Shown: positions 45,117-55,228, numbered from the stretch's first letter. The stretch is DNA of 64,000 nucleotides from Paenibacillus elgii NBRC 100335 (GCF_004000865.1 NZ_BIMB01000003.1:62001-126000); one strand, 5' to 3'. Notes: a model not told the origin generated them from the sequence alone. Program-made: numbers and translations.

Positions 45117-46418
45117 ATGACATTTGAACAATTGAAACTGATTCCCCCCATTCTTAAAGCGTTGGCCAAGGAAAATTATACACAGCCCACTCCCATACAG
45201 GAGCAGGCAATTCCGCCGGTGCTGGCGGGCCGTGATTTGTTCGGCTGCGCTCAGACGGGGACCGGCAAGACAGCGGCGTTCTTGCTGCCAATTATCCAAC
45301 TGCTGAGTGCGCAGCAGGGACGACCGAGCGGCAAGCGCGTCATTCGTTCGCTGATCCTGACGCCTACGCGAGAGCTGGCCATTCAGATATCTGACAACTT
45401 TAAATCTTACGGACGCTTTTTGAATCTGCGAAGTGCCGTGATTGTAGGCGGCGTCTCGCAAAAAGCACAGGAGCAGGCGCTGGAGCAAGGCATGGATATA
45501 CTGATAGCGACGCCAGGCCGACTAATCGACCTGATGAACCAAGGGTTCGCCGATCTGCGTCACGTGCAGATTCTCGTGCTGGACGAAGCAGACCGCATGC
45601 TAGATATGGGCTTCATTCACGACATGAGAAGGATCATCGCCAAGCTACCTGCCAAACGACAGACGCTGTTCTTTTCGGCGACGATGCCGCCCGAGATCAA
45701 GTCTCTGGTAGACTCACTGCTGACGAATCCAATGAAAATCGAAATTACGCCCGTTTCCTCGACCGCGGAGCGGATCAAGCAGGCACTCTACTTTGTGGAC
45801 AAGCCGAATAAGCTGCCGCTGTTGATCGACCTGCTACAAGACAAGTCGATCGAGAGCGCGCTTGTGTTCACCCGTACGAAGCATGGTGCGGATCGGCTGG
45901 TGAGGGGCTTGACGAAGGCGAAGATTACCGCGCAGGCGATTCACGGCGACAAGTCGCAGAACGCCCGCCAAGCTGCGTTGAATAACTTCAAGCAAGGTGT
46001 GACTCGCATGCTGGTGGCGACAGATATTGCGGCCCGGGGCATCGACATCGAGGAGCTGTCGCACGTCATTAACTACAATTTGCCGAATATCCCGGAGACG
46101 TATGTACATCGGATCGGCCGCACCGGACGAGCGGGATTAAGCGGAATAGCGATTTCGTTTTGCGAGTACGAGGAGATTCCTTATCTGAAAGATATCGAGA
46201 AGCTGATCAAGCAGAAAATTCCGGTGATCGGGGATCATCCGTATCCGATGACAATGAACGAGTCGACTCCAACGGCAGTTAGGGAGACCAGAACCAGCGT
46301 CACATCTTCCGAGGATCGTGTCACCCGCGGCCATCGCAAAGGCACGAATCGAAACGACTCCGCCGGCAGAAAAGGAACCTTCGAAGGTTCCGGTCGCCCC
46401 TGGAAACGGCGGTCCTAA
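45117..46418 (+). CDS. DEAD-box RNA helicase (RhlE-like)
   Basis: A 433-residue helicase. Visible motifs are the Q motif ([13 protein letters not shown]), Walker [27 protein letters not shown] ([12 protein letters not shown]), SAT, and C-terminal [15 protein letters not shown] and [11 protein letters not shown] basic unstructured tail ([20 protein letters not shown]) may bind RNA. The frame opens at 45075, but ATG 45117 has GAAGGAGATTTT. It probably acts in RNA remodelling or cold adaptation. Confidence 0.92.
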   Translation: MTFEQLKLIPPILKALAKENYTQPTPIQEQAIPPVLAGRDLFGCAQTGTGKTAAFLLPIIQLLSAQQGRPSGKRVIRSLILTPTRELAIQISDNFKSYGRFLNLRSAVIVGGVSQKAQEQALEQGMDILIATPGRLIDLMNQGFADLRHVQILVLDEADRMLDMGFIHDMRRIIAKLPAKRQTLFFSATMPPEIKSLVDSLLTNPMKIEITPVSSTAERIKQALYFVDKPNKLPLLIDLLQDKSIESALVFTRTKHGADRLVRGLTKAKITAQAIHGDKSQNARQAALNNFKQGVTRMLVATDIAARGIDIEELSHVINYNLPNIPETYVHRIGRTGRAGLSGIAISFCEYEEIPYLKDIEKLIKQKIPVIGDHPYPMTMNESTPTAVRETRTSVTSSEDRVTRGHRKGTNRNDSAGRKGTFEGSGRPWKRRS

Positions 46419-46487
46419 ATCAACATGACGACCGCGACAAGTAGGAGTATAGGCAGTTTTAAATAATAAAAAGGGAGTGAATGTAAC

Positions 46488-46844
46488 ATGATACAAATAA
46501 CGATTCCAACACCGGATGTTACCATACACAAACAGAAAGACCCTGAGTTAAGCAATATTTATGGGTTTACGGATTTTCACCTGATTTCAAGAGATAAAGC
46601 GGGGATTTTTATGTTTTACAATGATCGGGATGAACTCTTATTCGTTGGCAAAGCACGAAAGCTAAGACCCCGAATCAAAAAACATTTTGAAGATACAGTA
46701 TCCATCATGAAAAATTACAGGGGCGAAGTTGCCAAAATCGAGGTTTGTATTGTCGAGGACCCCGTTCATAGAGAAATTTATGAAACATTTATTATTAACG
46801 AACTCAAGGCCAGATACAATGTAGATAAAGTGTTTTACAAATAA
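46488..46844 (+). CDS. GIY-YIG-like nuclease-domain protein
   Basis: A 118-residue protein whose centre, GIFMFYNDRDELLFVGKARK then LRPRIKKHF, matches the GIY-YIG fold as in the N-terminus of UvrC, with FVG in place of YIG. A Glu in IYETFIINELKARYNVD could be the metal ligand. It is a stand-alone domain, and whether it cuts DNA is unknown. AGGGAGTG precedes the ATG. Confidence 0.72.
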   Translation: MIQITIPTPDVTIHKQKDPELSNIYGFTDFHLISRDKAGIFMFYNDRDELLFVGKARKLRPRIKKHFEDTVSIMKNYRGEVAKIEVCIVEDPVHREIYETFIINELKARYNVDKVFYK

Positions 46845-46882
46845 GGAATCGAATAGCTTCCAGAGGACAGGAAATCGTTTAA

Positions 46883-48439
46883 ATGACAATTCATAATAAA
46901 CAACGTTATCGCTTTAGCGAAGCACCTATATGGAATATTCAGAGGGAATATTATGAACAAGAAGGATTGAAGGCTTGGAACAACGACCAAGTTCCTCAAT
47001 ATATCACGTGCAATCCAATGATCGCTGCGGCTTATGCAGAAATGATATTCGGCTTTCTTCAAGACCGGGCGACTAAGGAAAATAGCTCAGAGCCTGTTCT
47101 TATTGTGGAGCTTGGAGCAGGAGCGGGGCGTTTTGCTTTCCATGTGTTACACGAGTTATGTCAACTGATTGACTATGCAGGGATAACGTTACCTTCGTTT
47201 CGATATCTCATGACGGATTTGGCGATGAACAATGTGTTGGCGTGGAAGGGGCATCCAGCTCTACAAGCTTTTATTGCCAAGGGAATACTCGATTTTGCAC
47301 GATTTGATGCGGTTCATGACACGGTTCTGAATTTGATTGTATCAGACACAACCATTAGTAAAGGAGATTTAAAACAGCCTGTTGTCATTGTGGCTAACTA
47401 CTTTTTTGATAGTATTCCGCAAGAGCTGCTTTATGTGTCTGAAGGCAAAATTTACGAAGCCGATGTTTTCATCGAGTATCCTGAACTTAAGGATTCACTT
47501 AAACCATCAGAATTACTTGATCAAATATCTTTACATTATAAGCATCGGCGGGCGCCGGAATATGAGCAAGAAACTTATCCTTATCGTGATGTCATAGCCA
47601 TCTATCAGGAACAATTGGAAGATTCGCATATTTTATTTCCAGTCGCCGGATTAACTTGTTTAGAACGTTTGAACCAGTTGTCGCATGAGGGATTTCTATT
47701 AATAACGGCAGACAAAGGGGATCATTTACTTGAAAACTGGAAATTCGCGGAACCGCCGGAGTTGATCCTACATGGAAGTTTTTCTTTAACGGCAAACTAC
47801 CATGCGATTCAGCAAGTTATGGAACAGAACGGAGCCCTCGCGTTATTTCCCCCGCATCATTATAAAAATATAAATGTTGGGTGTATTATCCATATGGATA
47901 CACCGATGGACTACTTCCAGACAAGATTAGCTTATCGTCGATGTATTGAGCGCTTTGGTCCGGACGAATTTTTTAGCTTGAAGGAATGGGTAGATCTCAA
48001 TCTAGATAGCATGGAACTACAGCAAATATTAAGTTTTTGGCGTTTAGGTGGATATGACGCGGAGTTCTTCACTCAGAGCTCGAAGCAGATCTCTAGTCTG
48101 TTACTAGATGCAAATGATGAGGAAAAGCAGGATATTTTTCGGGGTATACAGCTTATGTGGTCGTCGTACTACGTAATGGAGCAGCGTTATGGCATCGCAC
48201 TTGAGGCTGGATTGTTACTGTTTGAGATGGAAATGTACGGGGAATCCAAACGGTTTTTAGAAATATCAATAGATGAAGATCAAGAGAACATCGTATCCAC
48301 TGTATATTATTGTCTTGCTATTTGTTGCTTTGAGTTAGAATTAGAAGAAGATGCTTTGAATTACGTTAGAATGTTATTAAAACATGAGCCCGATCATGAA
48401 GAGGCCCTGGCGTTGTTACAAAAATTTGAGCAAGAATAG
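46883..48439 (+). CDS. MidA-like SAM methyltransferase fused to TPR repeats
   Basis: A 518-residue protein. Residues ~70-330 form a Rossmann methyltransferase of the MidA/NDUFAF7 type: motif I VLIVELGAGAGRFAFHVLHE and the diagnostic VVIVANYFFDSIPQELLYV. The last ~110 residues are helical and repeat-like (GLLLFEMEMYGESKRFLEIS, VYYCLAICCFELELEEDALN), consistent with TPRs. The fusion suggests methylation of a protein held by the repeats. The substrate is unknown. The start follows GGACAGGA. A strong terminator follows. Confidence 0.7.
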   Translation: MTIHNKQRYRFSEAPIWNIQREYYEQEGLKAWNNDQVPQYITCNPMIAAAYAEMIFGFLQDRATKENSSEPVLIVELGAGAGRFAFHVLHELCQLIDYAGITLPSFRYLMTDLAMNNVLAWKGHPALQAFIAKGILDFARFDAVHDTVLNLIVSDTTISKGDLKQPVVIVANYFFDSIPQELLYVSEGKIYEADVFIEYPELKDSLKPSELLDQISLHYKHRRAPEYEQETYPYRDVIAIYQEQLEDSHILFPVAGLTCLERLNQLSHEGFLLITADKGDHLLENWKFAEPPELILHGSFSLTANYHAIQQVMEQNGALALFPPHHYKNINVGCIIHMDTPMDYFQTRLAYRRCIERFGPDEFFSLKEWVDLNLDSMELQQILSFWRLGGYDAEFFTQSSKQISSLLLDANDEEKQDIFRGIQLMWSSYYVMEQRYGIALEAGLLLFEMEMYGESKRFLEISIDEDQENIVSTVYYCLAICCFELELEEDALNYVRMLLKHEPDHEEALALLQKFEQE

Positions 48440-48489
48440 TTCCGCCATGGCAATGTTACGATGAACCGTATCTGATATGCTTATGTGTA

Positions 48490-48520
48490 CCCCCTAAAGT
48501 TCGAGTTTAGGGGGATTTTT
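48490..48520 (+). terminator. terminator of the methyltransferase-TPR gene
   Basis: CCCCCTAAA and TTTAGGGGG form a perfect 9-bp stem with a 7-nt loop, then ATTTTT. Confidence 0.9.
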
Positions 48521-48648
48521 GTGTGGAGAAACCCGGTTAAAGAACAAAGTCCCTCAGTTAATTGAAGCTTTAAATGAACGAAGCCTTTTCGCGGACCAGA
48601 ACCTAATTTCATTTCCGGAATCGCAAAAGTAAAAAATTTAGAAGTCAG

Positions 48649-48668
48649 TGTAAAGGAATCGAAATTGT
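48649..48668. promoter_or_regulatory. shared 20-bp box, copy 1
   Basis: TGTAAAGGAATCGAAATTGT overlaps the -35 box of the next gene. The same 20 bases with one change occur at 55229, also over a -35 box. It is a likely binding site for the YesN-type AraC response regulator of the locus. Confidence 0.6.
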
Positions 48669-48693
48669 TAAGTGCACAGGATCAGCTTACAAT
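48665..48693 (+). promoter_or_regulatory. promoter of the carbohydrate locus, left part
   Basis: TTGTTA and TACAAT are 17 bp apart. The shared box overlaps the -35 and a cre-like site lies downstream of the start point. Confidence 0.6.
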
Positions 48694-48707
48694 TTGTATT
48701 AAAGGAG

Positions 48708-48721
48708 TGAAAGCGCTTTAA
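48708..48721. promoter_or_regulatory. cre (CcpA) site
   Basis: TGAAAGCGCTTTAA differs from the ideal cre TGAAAGCGCTTTCA at one base. It is about 8 bp downstream of the expected transcription start, suiting roadblock repression in glucose. Confidence 0.7.
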
Positions 48722-48739
48722 CGAGGGGGCCGGGTCTTG

Positions 48740-49822
48740 ATGTTCAAAGAACGCATTTTGCATTCGAATCATAGACGAATCCTTATCATGTTTAGTTTGT
48801 TGACCGTCATGGTAACAGCGGCGTTTTCGGGCGGAGCTTGGTGGCAAGGGAACGAGGAGGATGTGATCGCTACGGTCAATGGCAGTCCGATTCACGTGGG
48901 AGAATTCCAACGAGCGATTCGTTTGAACAAATCGGCGATCATGAACTATTTTCGCGATCAGCATCATGCGGATCAGTCCGAGACGTTCTGGACAACTTCA
49001 TTCGATGGCGAGATTCCTATTGAGATGCTGAAGAAGAAAGCATTGGATGATTGTGTGCGTTTGAAGGTTCGACTGCTGCAGGCAAAGGATCTAGGGATCC
49101 TGCAAGACGTTAGTTACCCGGGGTTTCTCCGGCAATTGCAGCAAGAGAATCACCGAAGAGCGCAAGCGATCAAGAACCGTCAGGTCGTATACGGACCTGA
49201 ACGATATGACGAGGATACGTATCTGGAGTATCTGCTGACGAATTCAACCCTTGCTGTGAAGCAGCACTTGCAGCAAAATGCTTTGAAGCAGGGCGAGTCA
49301 TCGCTGAGATTGTTCTATGAAGAGCATAAAGATCAGCGATACAGGACGCGCGGCTATGTCACGGTGCAACGAATTTCACGCACGATCCTGGACTCTAATC
49401 GTCAAATCGATCCCGCACTCGAACAGAAAGTAAAAAGGCTATTGGAAGAGGCGCATGCCAGGCTGTTATCTGGTGCGTCATTTAAAGACGTTGCCGCGGC
49501 CTATGCTGCACCAGGTACGGAATTGGAATTGAACATTGATCTGGGCGACGAACGACGGAACGCCAGAAGCCCGGTAGCCCAGGCTGCAGCCAAGCTCTCT
49601 GTTCAAGAGATTAGTCAGATTATTGAAGATAACGGCAGTCTCCATCTCTTAAAATGCATCGAGAGGGTAGAGCCTGACTCGGCTTATCTGGCCTATGAGC
49701 AGGTGAAGGATCAAGTGCTTCAGGATTATGTCAACGGTGAATATGAGACAAGGATTCGTGAGATAACGGCCTCAGCGCAAGTTGTGCGGCACGACAAGCT
49801 ATATCAGTCCTTTCAAATGTAA
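48740..49822 (+). CDS. membrane-anchored SurA/PrsA-like peptidyl-prolyl isomerase
   Basis: A 360-residue extracytoplasmic protein with one N-terminal hydrophobic segment (RILIMFSLLTVMVTAAFSGG). A SurA-N-like chaperone region follows (VIATVNGSPIHVGEFQRAIRL, and a long helical part), then a parvulin-like domain (YVTVQRISRTILDSN to LHLLKCIERVEP). There is no lipobox Cys. It probably assists folding of exported enzymes of this locus. TTG 48737 is an alternative start. It has the shared regulatory box and a cre site upstream. Confidence 0.72.
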   Translation: MFKERILHSNHRRILIMFSLLTVMVTAAFSGGAWWQGNEEDVIATVNGSPIHVGEFQRAIRLNKSAIMNYFRDQHHADQSETFWTTSFDGEIPIEMLKKKALDDCVRLKVRLLQAKDLGILQDVSYPGFLRQLQQENHRRAQAIKNRQVVYGPERYDEDTYLEYLLTNSTLAVKQHLQQNALKQGESSLRLFYEEHKDQRYRTRGYVTVQRISRTILDSNRQIDPALEQKVKRLLEEAHARLLSGASFKDVAAAYAAPGTELELNIDLGDERRNARSPVAQAAAKLSVQEISQIIEDNGSLHLLKCIERVEPDSAYLAYEQVKDQVLQDYVNGEYETRIREITASAQVVRHDKLYQSFQM

Positions 49823-49824
49823 TT

Positions 49825-49838
49825 TTGAAGCGCTTCAA
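49825..49838. promoter_or_regulatory. LacI/CcpA-type palindrome
   Basis: TTGAAGCGCTTCAA is a perfect 14-bp palindrome centred on CG, as in operators of LacI-family proteins. It departs from the cre consensus at the second base of each arm. It lies 74 bp before the beta-helix gene. Confidence 0.5.
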
Positions 49839-49911
49839 TTTGTTGTAACCGCTTTAATGGCTTGCTGTTGAGGCGTTGCATACATAATGAAAGGCGAAGG
49901 GATGATCATTG

Positions 49912-51993
49912 ATGTACAGAAGAACTGTGCAACGCGCCATTTGTTTGGCGATTGCGGCCGCTATGCTTCTTAGTCTGGCAATAACCGTTCCTCGGGACGC
50001 CAAGGCTGCAGGGGGAGCAACCTATTACGTAGATAACGTAAATGGGAATGACGCTTCGAATGGAACAAGCGCCGGGACAGCTTGGAAGACATTAACGAAA
50101 GTGAACGCGACGACGTTTGCCCCGGGCGACAAGATTTTATTCAAGGCAGGAGGAGCTTGGCAAGGACAGTTATGGCCAAAAGGTTCGGGGGTGAACGGGA
50201 GTCCCATTGTTATCGACCAATACGGGACGGGGAATAAACCGCTCATTGCGGGAGTTACGAGCGAGCTGCAGACGGTCTTTTTGAAAAATCAGGAGTACTG
50301 GGAAATCAACAACTTGGAGGTTACTAATCCTTCTACACTGCCTTTCTCCAGGGACTGGAAAGGGGCCCGGGGTGAGCGGCGTGGCGTCTATATTTTGAAT
50401 GAAGAGAGCGGCATCTTAAATCACATTTACATTAAAAATTTGAATATTCATGATGTGGATGGGGTGTATACGACCCGGGCCGGCGGGATCATTTTCGATT
50501 CTGTGGGCTCCTATGTGCCAAGTGCGTTTAATGATGTGCTGATCGATGGCAATACATTAACGGATGTGGATGCATATGGGATTTATATCGGTTCAAACTG
50601 TACGATTCGGTATGGCATGGGCGATCTTTGGGAGTGGGTTCCTAAGCCTTACGGGTCTTGGACGCCAACGACGAATTTGAAAATCTCGAATAATACGATT
50701 GTTCGGCCTGCGACGGGCGGGATTGCATGGAATGTGACGGATGGCGCGATTGTCGAGCGAAATACGGTTCAAGAAGCCACGTTTTTGGCAACAAATGCTT
50801 CGATCTGGTGGGCCTATGCGGATAATAACGTGGTTCAATACAATGAATCTTTTGGAAGCCACAACGGGGAAATGGATGGCGAGGGGTTTGATGTGGATGC
50901 GGGAAACATAGGCTCCCTGGTTCAGTATAATTACAGTCATGACAATGCAGGCGGCTTTATGTTATTCGTCAATGATACGTATTATACGACGAATACGATC
51001 GTTCGCTACAATATCAGTCAGAACGACAAGAATCACTTGTTCCGGTACAGCGGTTCTATTGATACGGTCTATAATTATAACAACACGGTGTACGTCGGAG
51101 CGGCATCGGGTAATCCCGTGATGAGCGATTATTTCACGAAATCTTCAGGCGCACCGAAAAATATTAAGAATTACAACAACGTCTACTATAGCGTGGGAGA
51201 TCGGGGATGGAATCTGACTGGGCAAACGTTTGACTCGAATGCGTATTACGGCGGCAAAACGTTAGTGAACTCGGATGCGCATCGCATAACTGCGGAACCG
51301 AAATTCATGAATCCGGGCAGTGGCGGCGTCGGTATGAATACGTTGGACGGCTACAAGCTCCGGCCCAACTCGCCGCTTATTGGGGCAGGCGTTCCTCTGG
51401 CGGACAACGGTGGAAGGGACTATTTCGGTAATGCCTTATATAACGGAGACCCGGATATCGGCGCCTACGAGTATCAAGGAACGGTACCGCCGGCTACGGG
51501 CAAAACGCCAATTGTATTCACACCCGCGCCCATTACCCCAATGCCGGAACAACCGAAGCCGGCACCGGGAAATTTGGCGCCGCTTGCAACTGTGAGTGCA
51601 TCCATCGCCACTTTGTCCAACAGCTCGATTAAAAGCCTGACGGATAGCTCCTATGACAAAGCTTGGTCGAGTGTGGATAAAGGCGTGACATTCCCGAATT
51701 ATATTACGCTTGATTTTGGTTCCAGATCGGTAACAGCGAGCAAGCTGAAAGTGGTAACCAGGTTTGGAACGGGGCAAGGCGTTACGAAGTTCGATCTTGA
51801 AGCTTATAACGGGACGGCTTGGGTGCCGGTGAAGACAGGTATTCAATGGACATGGGCGTATAGCGATACGACGAATGAGACACAGACCCTTAATTTTGAC
51901 TCTACCACGGCGAAGCAGTTCCGTTTGAAGATTAATGGGGCAAATTTGAAATGGGGCAATTTCGCGATTAACGAGTTGGAACTGTACAGGTAA
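49912..51993 (+). CDS. secreted right-handed beta-helix protein with discoidin-type CBM
   Basis: A 693-residue secreted protein. The signal peptide ends near DAKAAGG. A right-handed parallel beta-helix (about residues 35-520) begins TYYVDNVNGNDASNGTSAGT and carries many short repeats (YILNEESGILNHIYIKNLNI, IDGNTLTDVDAYGIYIGSN). A Pro-rich linker (about 523-552) is followed by an F5/8 type C carbohydrate-binding domain (WSSVDKGVTFPNYITLDFGS to NELELYR). The fold is that of pectate, chondroitin and alginate lyases and related hydrolases. The substrate cannot be read. It is the likely depolymerase of the locus. TTG 49909 is an alternative start. Confidence 0.82.
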   Translation: MYRRTVQRAICLAIAAAMLLSLAITVPRDAKAAGGATYYVDNVNGNDASNGTSAGTAWKTLTKVNATTFAPGDKILFKAGGAWQGQLWPKGSGVNGSPIVIDQYGTGNKPLIAGVTSELQTVFLKNQEYWEINNLEVTNPSTLPFSRDWKGARGERRGVYILNEESGILNHIYIKNLNIHDVDGVYTTRAGGIIFDSVGSYVPSAFNDVLIDGNTLTDVDAYGIYIGSNCTIRYGMGDLWEWVPKPYGSWTPTTNLKISNNTIVRPATGGIAWNVTDGAIVERNTVQEATFLATNASIWWAYADNNVVQYNESFGSHNGEMDGEGFDVDAGNIGSLVQYNYSHDNAGGFMLFVNDTYYTTNTIVRYNISQNDKNHLFRYSGSIDTVYNYNNTVYVGAASGNPVMSDYFTKSSGAPKNIKNYNNVYYSVGDRGWNLTGQTFDSNAYYGGKTLVNSDAHRITAEPKFMNPGSGGVGMNTLDGYKLRPNSPLIGAGVPLADNGGRDYFGNALYNGDPDIGAYEYQGTVPPATGKTPIVFTPAPITPMPEQPKPAPGNLAPLATVSASIATLSNSSIKSLTDSSYDKAWSSVDKGVTFPNYITLDFGSRSVTASKLKVVTRFGTGQGVTKFDLEAYNGTAWVPVKTGIQWTWAYSDTTNETQTLNFDSTTAKQFRLKINGANLKWGNFAINELELYR

Positions 51994-52001
51994 AGAAAAA
52001 G

Positions 52002-52034
52002 AAGCCGATCATCCTGTGGATGGCCGGCTTTTCC
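52002..52034 (+). terminator. terminator of the beta-helix gene
   Basis: AAGCCG/CGGCTT with an inner ATCC/GGAT stem, followed by TTCC. Confidence 0.65.
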
Positions 52035-52077
52035 AACATTGAACAAAAGATTCGGGGATGATAAATTGTTGTAAACG

Positions 52078-53859
52078 ATGAATGCGATTATATGGATAAG
52101 AAAGCGGGCCGAAACCATCATGAAACTTCTGGCAACAGGAACGAAGGGTTGGTTTGTATATCAGAAGGTTGTAGTTGTCTTCATTGCATTCATGATTCCA
52201 CTCGTTGCGATGAACATTTGGGTGAATTACAAAGAGATGTCCTTCACGAAGAAGACGATCACGGATTCGGCTGTAGCCGGAGCTTCTTTTTATGCCAATC
52301 AGCTCGATAAGGAATTATATTTTATTCGGAGCCAGCAACTGCAATTTGTCAATGATAAGGATCTTCAGAAGCTTAGCTTTCAAGGGAGCACACTCGATGA
52401 GTATGCTTTGTTTGAATTAATTAATCAGACGAAAGACCGGTTGTCCGCGATTCAATACTCGAGTGAACTCATCGTCGATGCCGGCGTTTATGTCAAAGAA
52501 ATTGGCAAGACCATCTCAAGTATAGGCGGTATCTCGGACACACCGAATGATGAATCAGAAGTCATTGTCCCATTAGCCGGGCTAACGCCGAAACCGTCTT
52601 TCTATCAAAAAGATGACCGACTCTTCTTTATTGAGAGCGAGAATAACTCGGGGATCATCTCTTACATCGAGATTTCTACGTCTCGCTTGCGGGAGGCCCT
52701 TCGCCAGATTACCACGCTCTATCAAGAATCGGAAGTATTTCTGGGGAGCAAAACACTCGGCCATGTGTTATCGACGGCGAAGGATCAGAACATCATCATT
52801 CCCTTGCTTGCACAACTGGAGGAAGGAAATAAGGGGAATGCAAATCCTTCCAGGGTTATCGATATCGCTGGAGCCAGTTATTTTGTAATGACGTGTCCGG
52901 TCGGTTCTTTGAATCTGTCGCTGGTCATGTATGTGGATCATAACGAAATTACGCGCCCGCTTAGGCAGTACAGCTTTTGGTTCTACGCATTATTCGTAAT
53001 TGCAATCGTGGTGTTGCTGCTCTATTCTTACTCGCTTAATTTTATGATCCACAGACCTTTGTCCAAGCTCACCAAGGCGTTCAAGATGATGGAGACCGAT
53101 AATCTGAATCTCGTCATCGAGTCGAAGACGAGGGACGAGTTTCATTATTTATTTCACAGCTTTAATCGCATGGCGTTCCGTTTGAAGCGTTCGATTGAGG
53201 AGAATTATGAGCACAAGATTGCGATTCAGCAATCGGAATTGAAACAACTGCAATCACAGATCAATCCTCATTTTCTATATAACAGCTTTTTTAACATTTA
53301 TATGATGTGCAAGGTGGGAGATTCAGACGGAGCTGCGGAGCTATCGCAAAAGCTTGGCAGTTATTATCAATATATAACGAGGAATGGGTCCGACGAGATG
53401 CCCTTGTACAAAGAGTATCAGCATGCCTTGGATTATTGTGAAATTCAGTGCATCCGCTTCTCGAATCGAATCGGATACGAACATGAGGAGATACCGGATT
53501 ATGCGAAGACGGTTACGGTGCCGCGATTGATCATACAGCCGATTGTTGAAAATGTTTTCGAACATGCCTTCGAAGACGGCATGATGAACGGCATTCTGTC
53601 TATGACGGCCGATTATCAGGAAGGGGTCGTACGGATTAAGGTCGAAGATAACGGCCGCCTCCTGACAGACGAGACGCTGCAAAGTTTGCAAGAGCAGTTG
53701 CGTAATGAATCCGGACAACAAGAGAAGACGGGACTCATAAATGTGAATAATCGATTGCAGTTGAAGTATGGGGCGGGCAGCGGGCTTTTCGTCACTCGCA
53801 GCCAACTTGGCGGATTGTGTGCCGAACTGATGATCCGAACCCAAAATGAACGAAAGTGA
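52078..53859 (+). CDS. YesM-type sensor histidine kinase
   Basis: A 593-residue membrane kinase. Helix 1 (VVVVFIAFMIPLVAMNIWV) is followed by an extracellular sensor domain (about 50-295) and helix 2 (FWFYALFVIAIVVLLLYSY). Then come HAMP (MIHRPLSKLTKAFKMMETDN), the His_kinase core LQSQINPHFLYNSFFNIYMM with the phospho-His, and a HATPase (IVENVFEHAFEDGMM, DNGRLL). It should sense an extracellular oligosaccharide, perhaps via the nearby lipoprotein, and phosphorylate the YesN-like regulator. The start is uncertain between 52078 and 52120. Confidence 0.88.
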   Translation: MNAIIWIRKRAETIMKLLATGTKGWFVYQKVVVVFIAFMIPLVAMNIWVNYKEMSFTKKTITDSAVAGASFYANQLDKELYFIRSQQLQFVNDKDLQKLSFQGSTLDEYALFELINQTKDRLSAIQYSSELIVDAGVYVKEIGKTISSIGGISDTPNDESEVIVPLAGLTPKPSFYQKDDRLFFIESENNSGIISYIEISTSRLREALRQITTLYQESEVFLGSKTLGHVLSTAKDQNIIIPLLAQLEEGNKGNANPSRVIDIAGASYFVMTCPVGSLNLSLVMYVDHNEITRPLRQYSFWFYALFVIAIVVLLLYSYSLNFMIHRPLSKLTKAFKMMETDNLNLVIESKTRDEFHYLFHSFNRMAFRLKRSIEENYEHKIAIQQSELKQLQSQINPHFLYNSFFNIYMMCKVGDSDGAAELSQKLGSYYQYITRNGSDEMPLYKEYQHALDYCEIQCIRFSNRIGYEHEEIPDYAKTVTVPRLIIQPIVENVFEHAFEDGMMNGILSMTADYQEGVVRIKVEDNGRLLTDETLQSLQEQLRNESGQQEKTGLINVNNRLQLKYGAGSGLFVTRSQLGGLCAELMIRTQNERK

Positions 53860-53871
53860 GGGTCTGTTGCC

Positions 53872-55209
53872 ATGTATCGATTGTTAATTGTAGATGACGA
53901 GCCGGTGATCGCGAACGGACTGGTTCAGCTTTTACAGGACCGCCAACAATTTGAATTGGATATCTGCAAGGCGTATTCTGCGGATGAGGCGCTCGAGATT
54001 GCGCAGCGAACGAAGTTGGACATTCTCGTGAGCGATATTCGGATGCCGAAGAAGAATGGATTGCAGCTAGTCGATGAGATCGCCTATTACTGGCCTTCGT
54101 GCCGGATGATTTTCTTAACCGGATATAGTGAGTTTAACTACGTGTATGAAGCCATTCGCAAGAATGTCGATAGTTATATCTTGAAGAGCGAAGGGGTCGA
54201 ACCGATCTTCGAAGCGGTAAGAAAGGCCATTGTCAAACTGGAGGAAGAGCACCGGAATCGGCTTCAACAGGAAAAGGCGCAATTGCACCTGCGGATCGTT
54301 GAATCCTTGTTGAAGAAAGAACTGCTGGAATCGGTGCTGCGAGGTGAAGAATTACCTGCTTTACTGAGAGAAGAGCGCTATGCGGATTTGGATTTTGCCA
54401 TTGCATTGGACCGTCCCTCCTTTATTCTCATTGGACATGCCGATCAGCAGGAAGGGATCACGATGAAGCTGCTGGAGGCGGCAGGCTCGATATTTGGCAA
54501 GCTGCTACCCCCTTCGATCGGATGCGAATACACCTTCTATGACGGACACCTTATCGTATGGTTCCTGCAACCGAATGTCGAATTAGTAGACCGGCTAAGG
54601 GATGAAGCGGATGCTGCAGAGAACGGGCACCGTGTTGTGGCCTATTTGCGAGGGGTGCTGGAACGGGTTCAGAATGAATGCGAAGAGATACTGGACGTAT
54701 CGATGTCATTTGGCATTTCGGGGAATATGATGAATCGCTGGGGCCAGACCCGGGAGCAAGTAGAAATGATCCGCTCTCTGATCCGTCGAAGAGTTCAGCT
54801 TGGTCAGAGAATGGTCATTGTTGATTACGAGCGTACAACGGATAAATCGAGTATACAGATTAAGCTGGCAGGGATTCAGCAGGATGCTTTCAAAAAGGGA
54901 CTCCTGGATCAGATTCATCGTTATATTGAAGAGCATCTCGCGGGAGACTTGTCGCTGACGGCGATCGCAGAGGAAGTGCATCTTAACCCTTCCTACTTGT
55001 CTCGTTACTATAAGCAAATTTCAGGGCACAACCTGATTGAATATATAAAATCCTTTAAGCTCGAATCCGCGATTGCGATGATGTCAGATCCCCATTTGAA
55101 GCTAAATGAAATTGCGCTTCGCGTAGGGTTCGACTCTCCGTCTTACTTCGCTACCTTCTTTAAAAAGATGACCGGAAAATCTCCGCAGGAATACCGTAAC
55201 CTGCAATAG
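53872..55209 (+). CDS. YesN-type response regulator with AraC DNA-binding domain
   Basis: A 445-residue regulator. The receiver domain (residues 1-120) shows the acidic pair VDDEP, phospho-acceptor Asp in ILVSDIRMPKKNG, and the LTGYSEFNYVYEA and YILKSE segments. A central linker follows. Two C-terminal AraC helix-turn-helix motifs are in LSLTAIAEEVHLNPSYLSRYYKQ and LNEIALRVGFDSPSYFATFFK. It lies 13 bp after the kinase. The conserved box at 48649 and 55229 is its likely target. Confidence 0.9.
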   Translation: MYRLLIVDDEPVIANGLVQLLQDRQQFELDICKAYSADEALEIAQRTKLDILVSDIRMPKKNGLQLVDEIAYYWPSCRMIFLTGYSEFNYVYEAIRKNVDSYILKSEGVEPIFEAVRKAIVKLEEEHRNRLQQEKAQLHLRIVESLLKKELLESVLRGEELPALLREERYADLDFAIALDRPSFILIGHADQQEGITMKLLEAAGSIFGKLLPPSIGCEYTFYDGHLIVWFLQPNVELVDRLRDEADAAENGHRVVAYLRGVLERVQNECEEILDVSMSFGISGNMMNRWGQTREQVEMIRSLIRRRVQLGQRMVIVDYERTTDKSSIQIKLAGIQQDAFKKGLLDQIHRYIEEHLAGDLSLTAIAEEVHLNPSYLSRYYKQISGHNLIEYIKSFKLESAIAMMSDPHLKLNEIALRVGFDSPSYFATFFKKMTGKSPQEYRNLQ

Positions 55210-55228
55210 GTCAATAAAGTGAAGGCAA

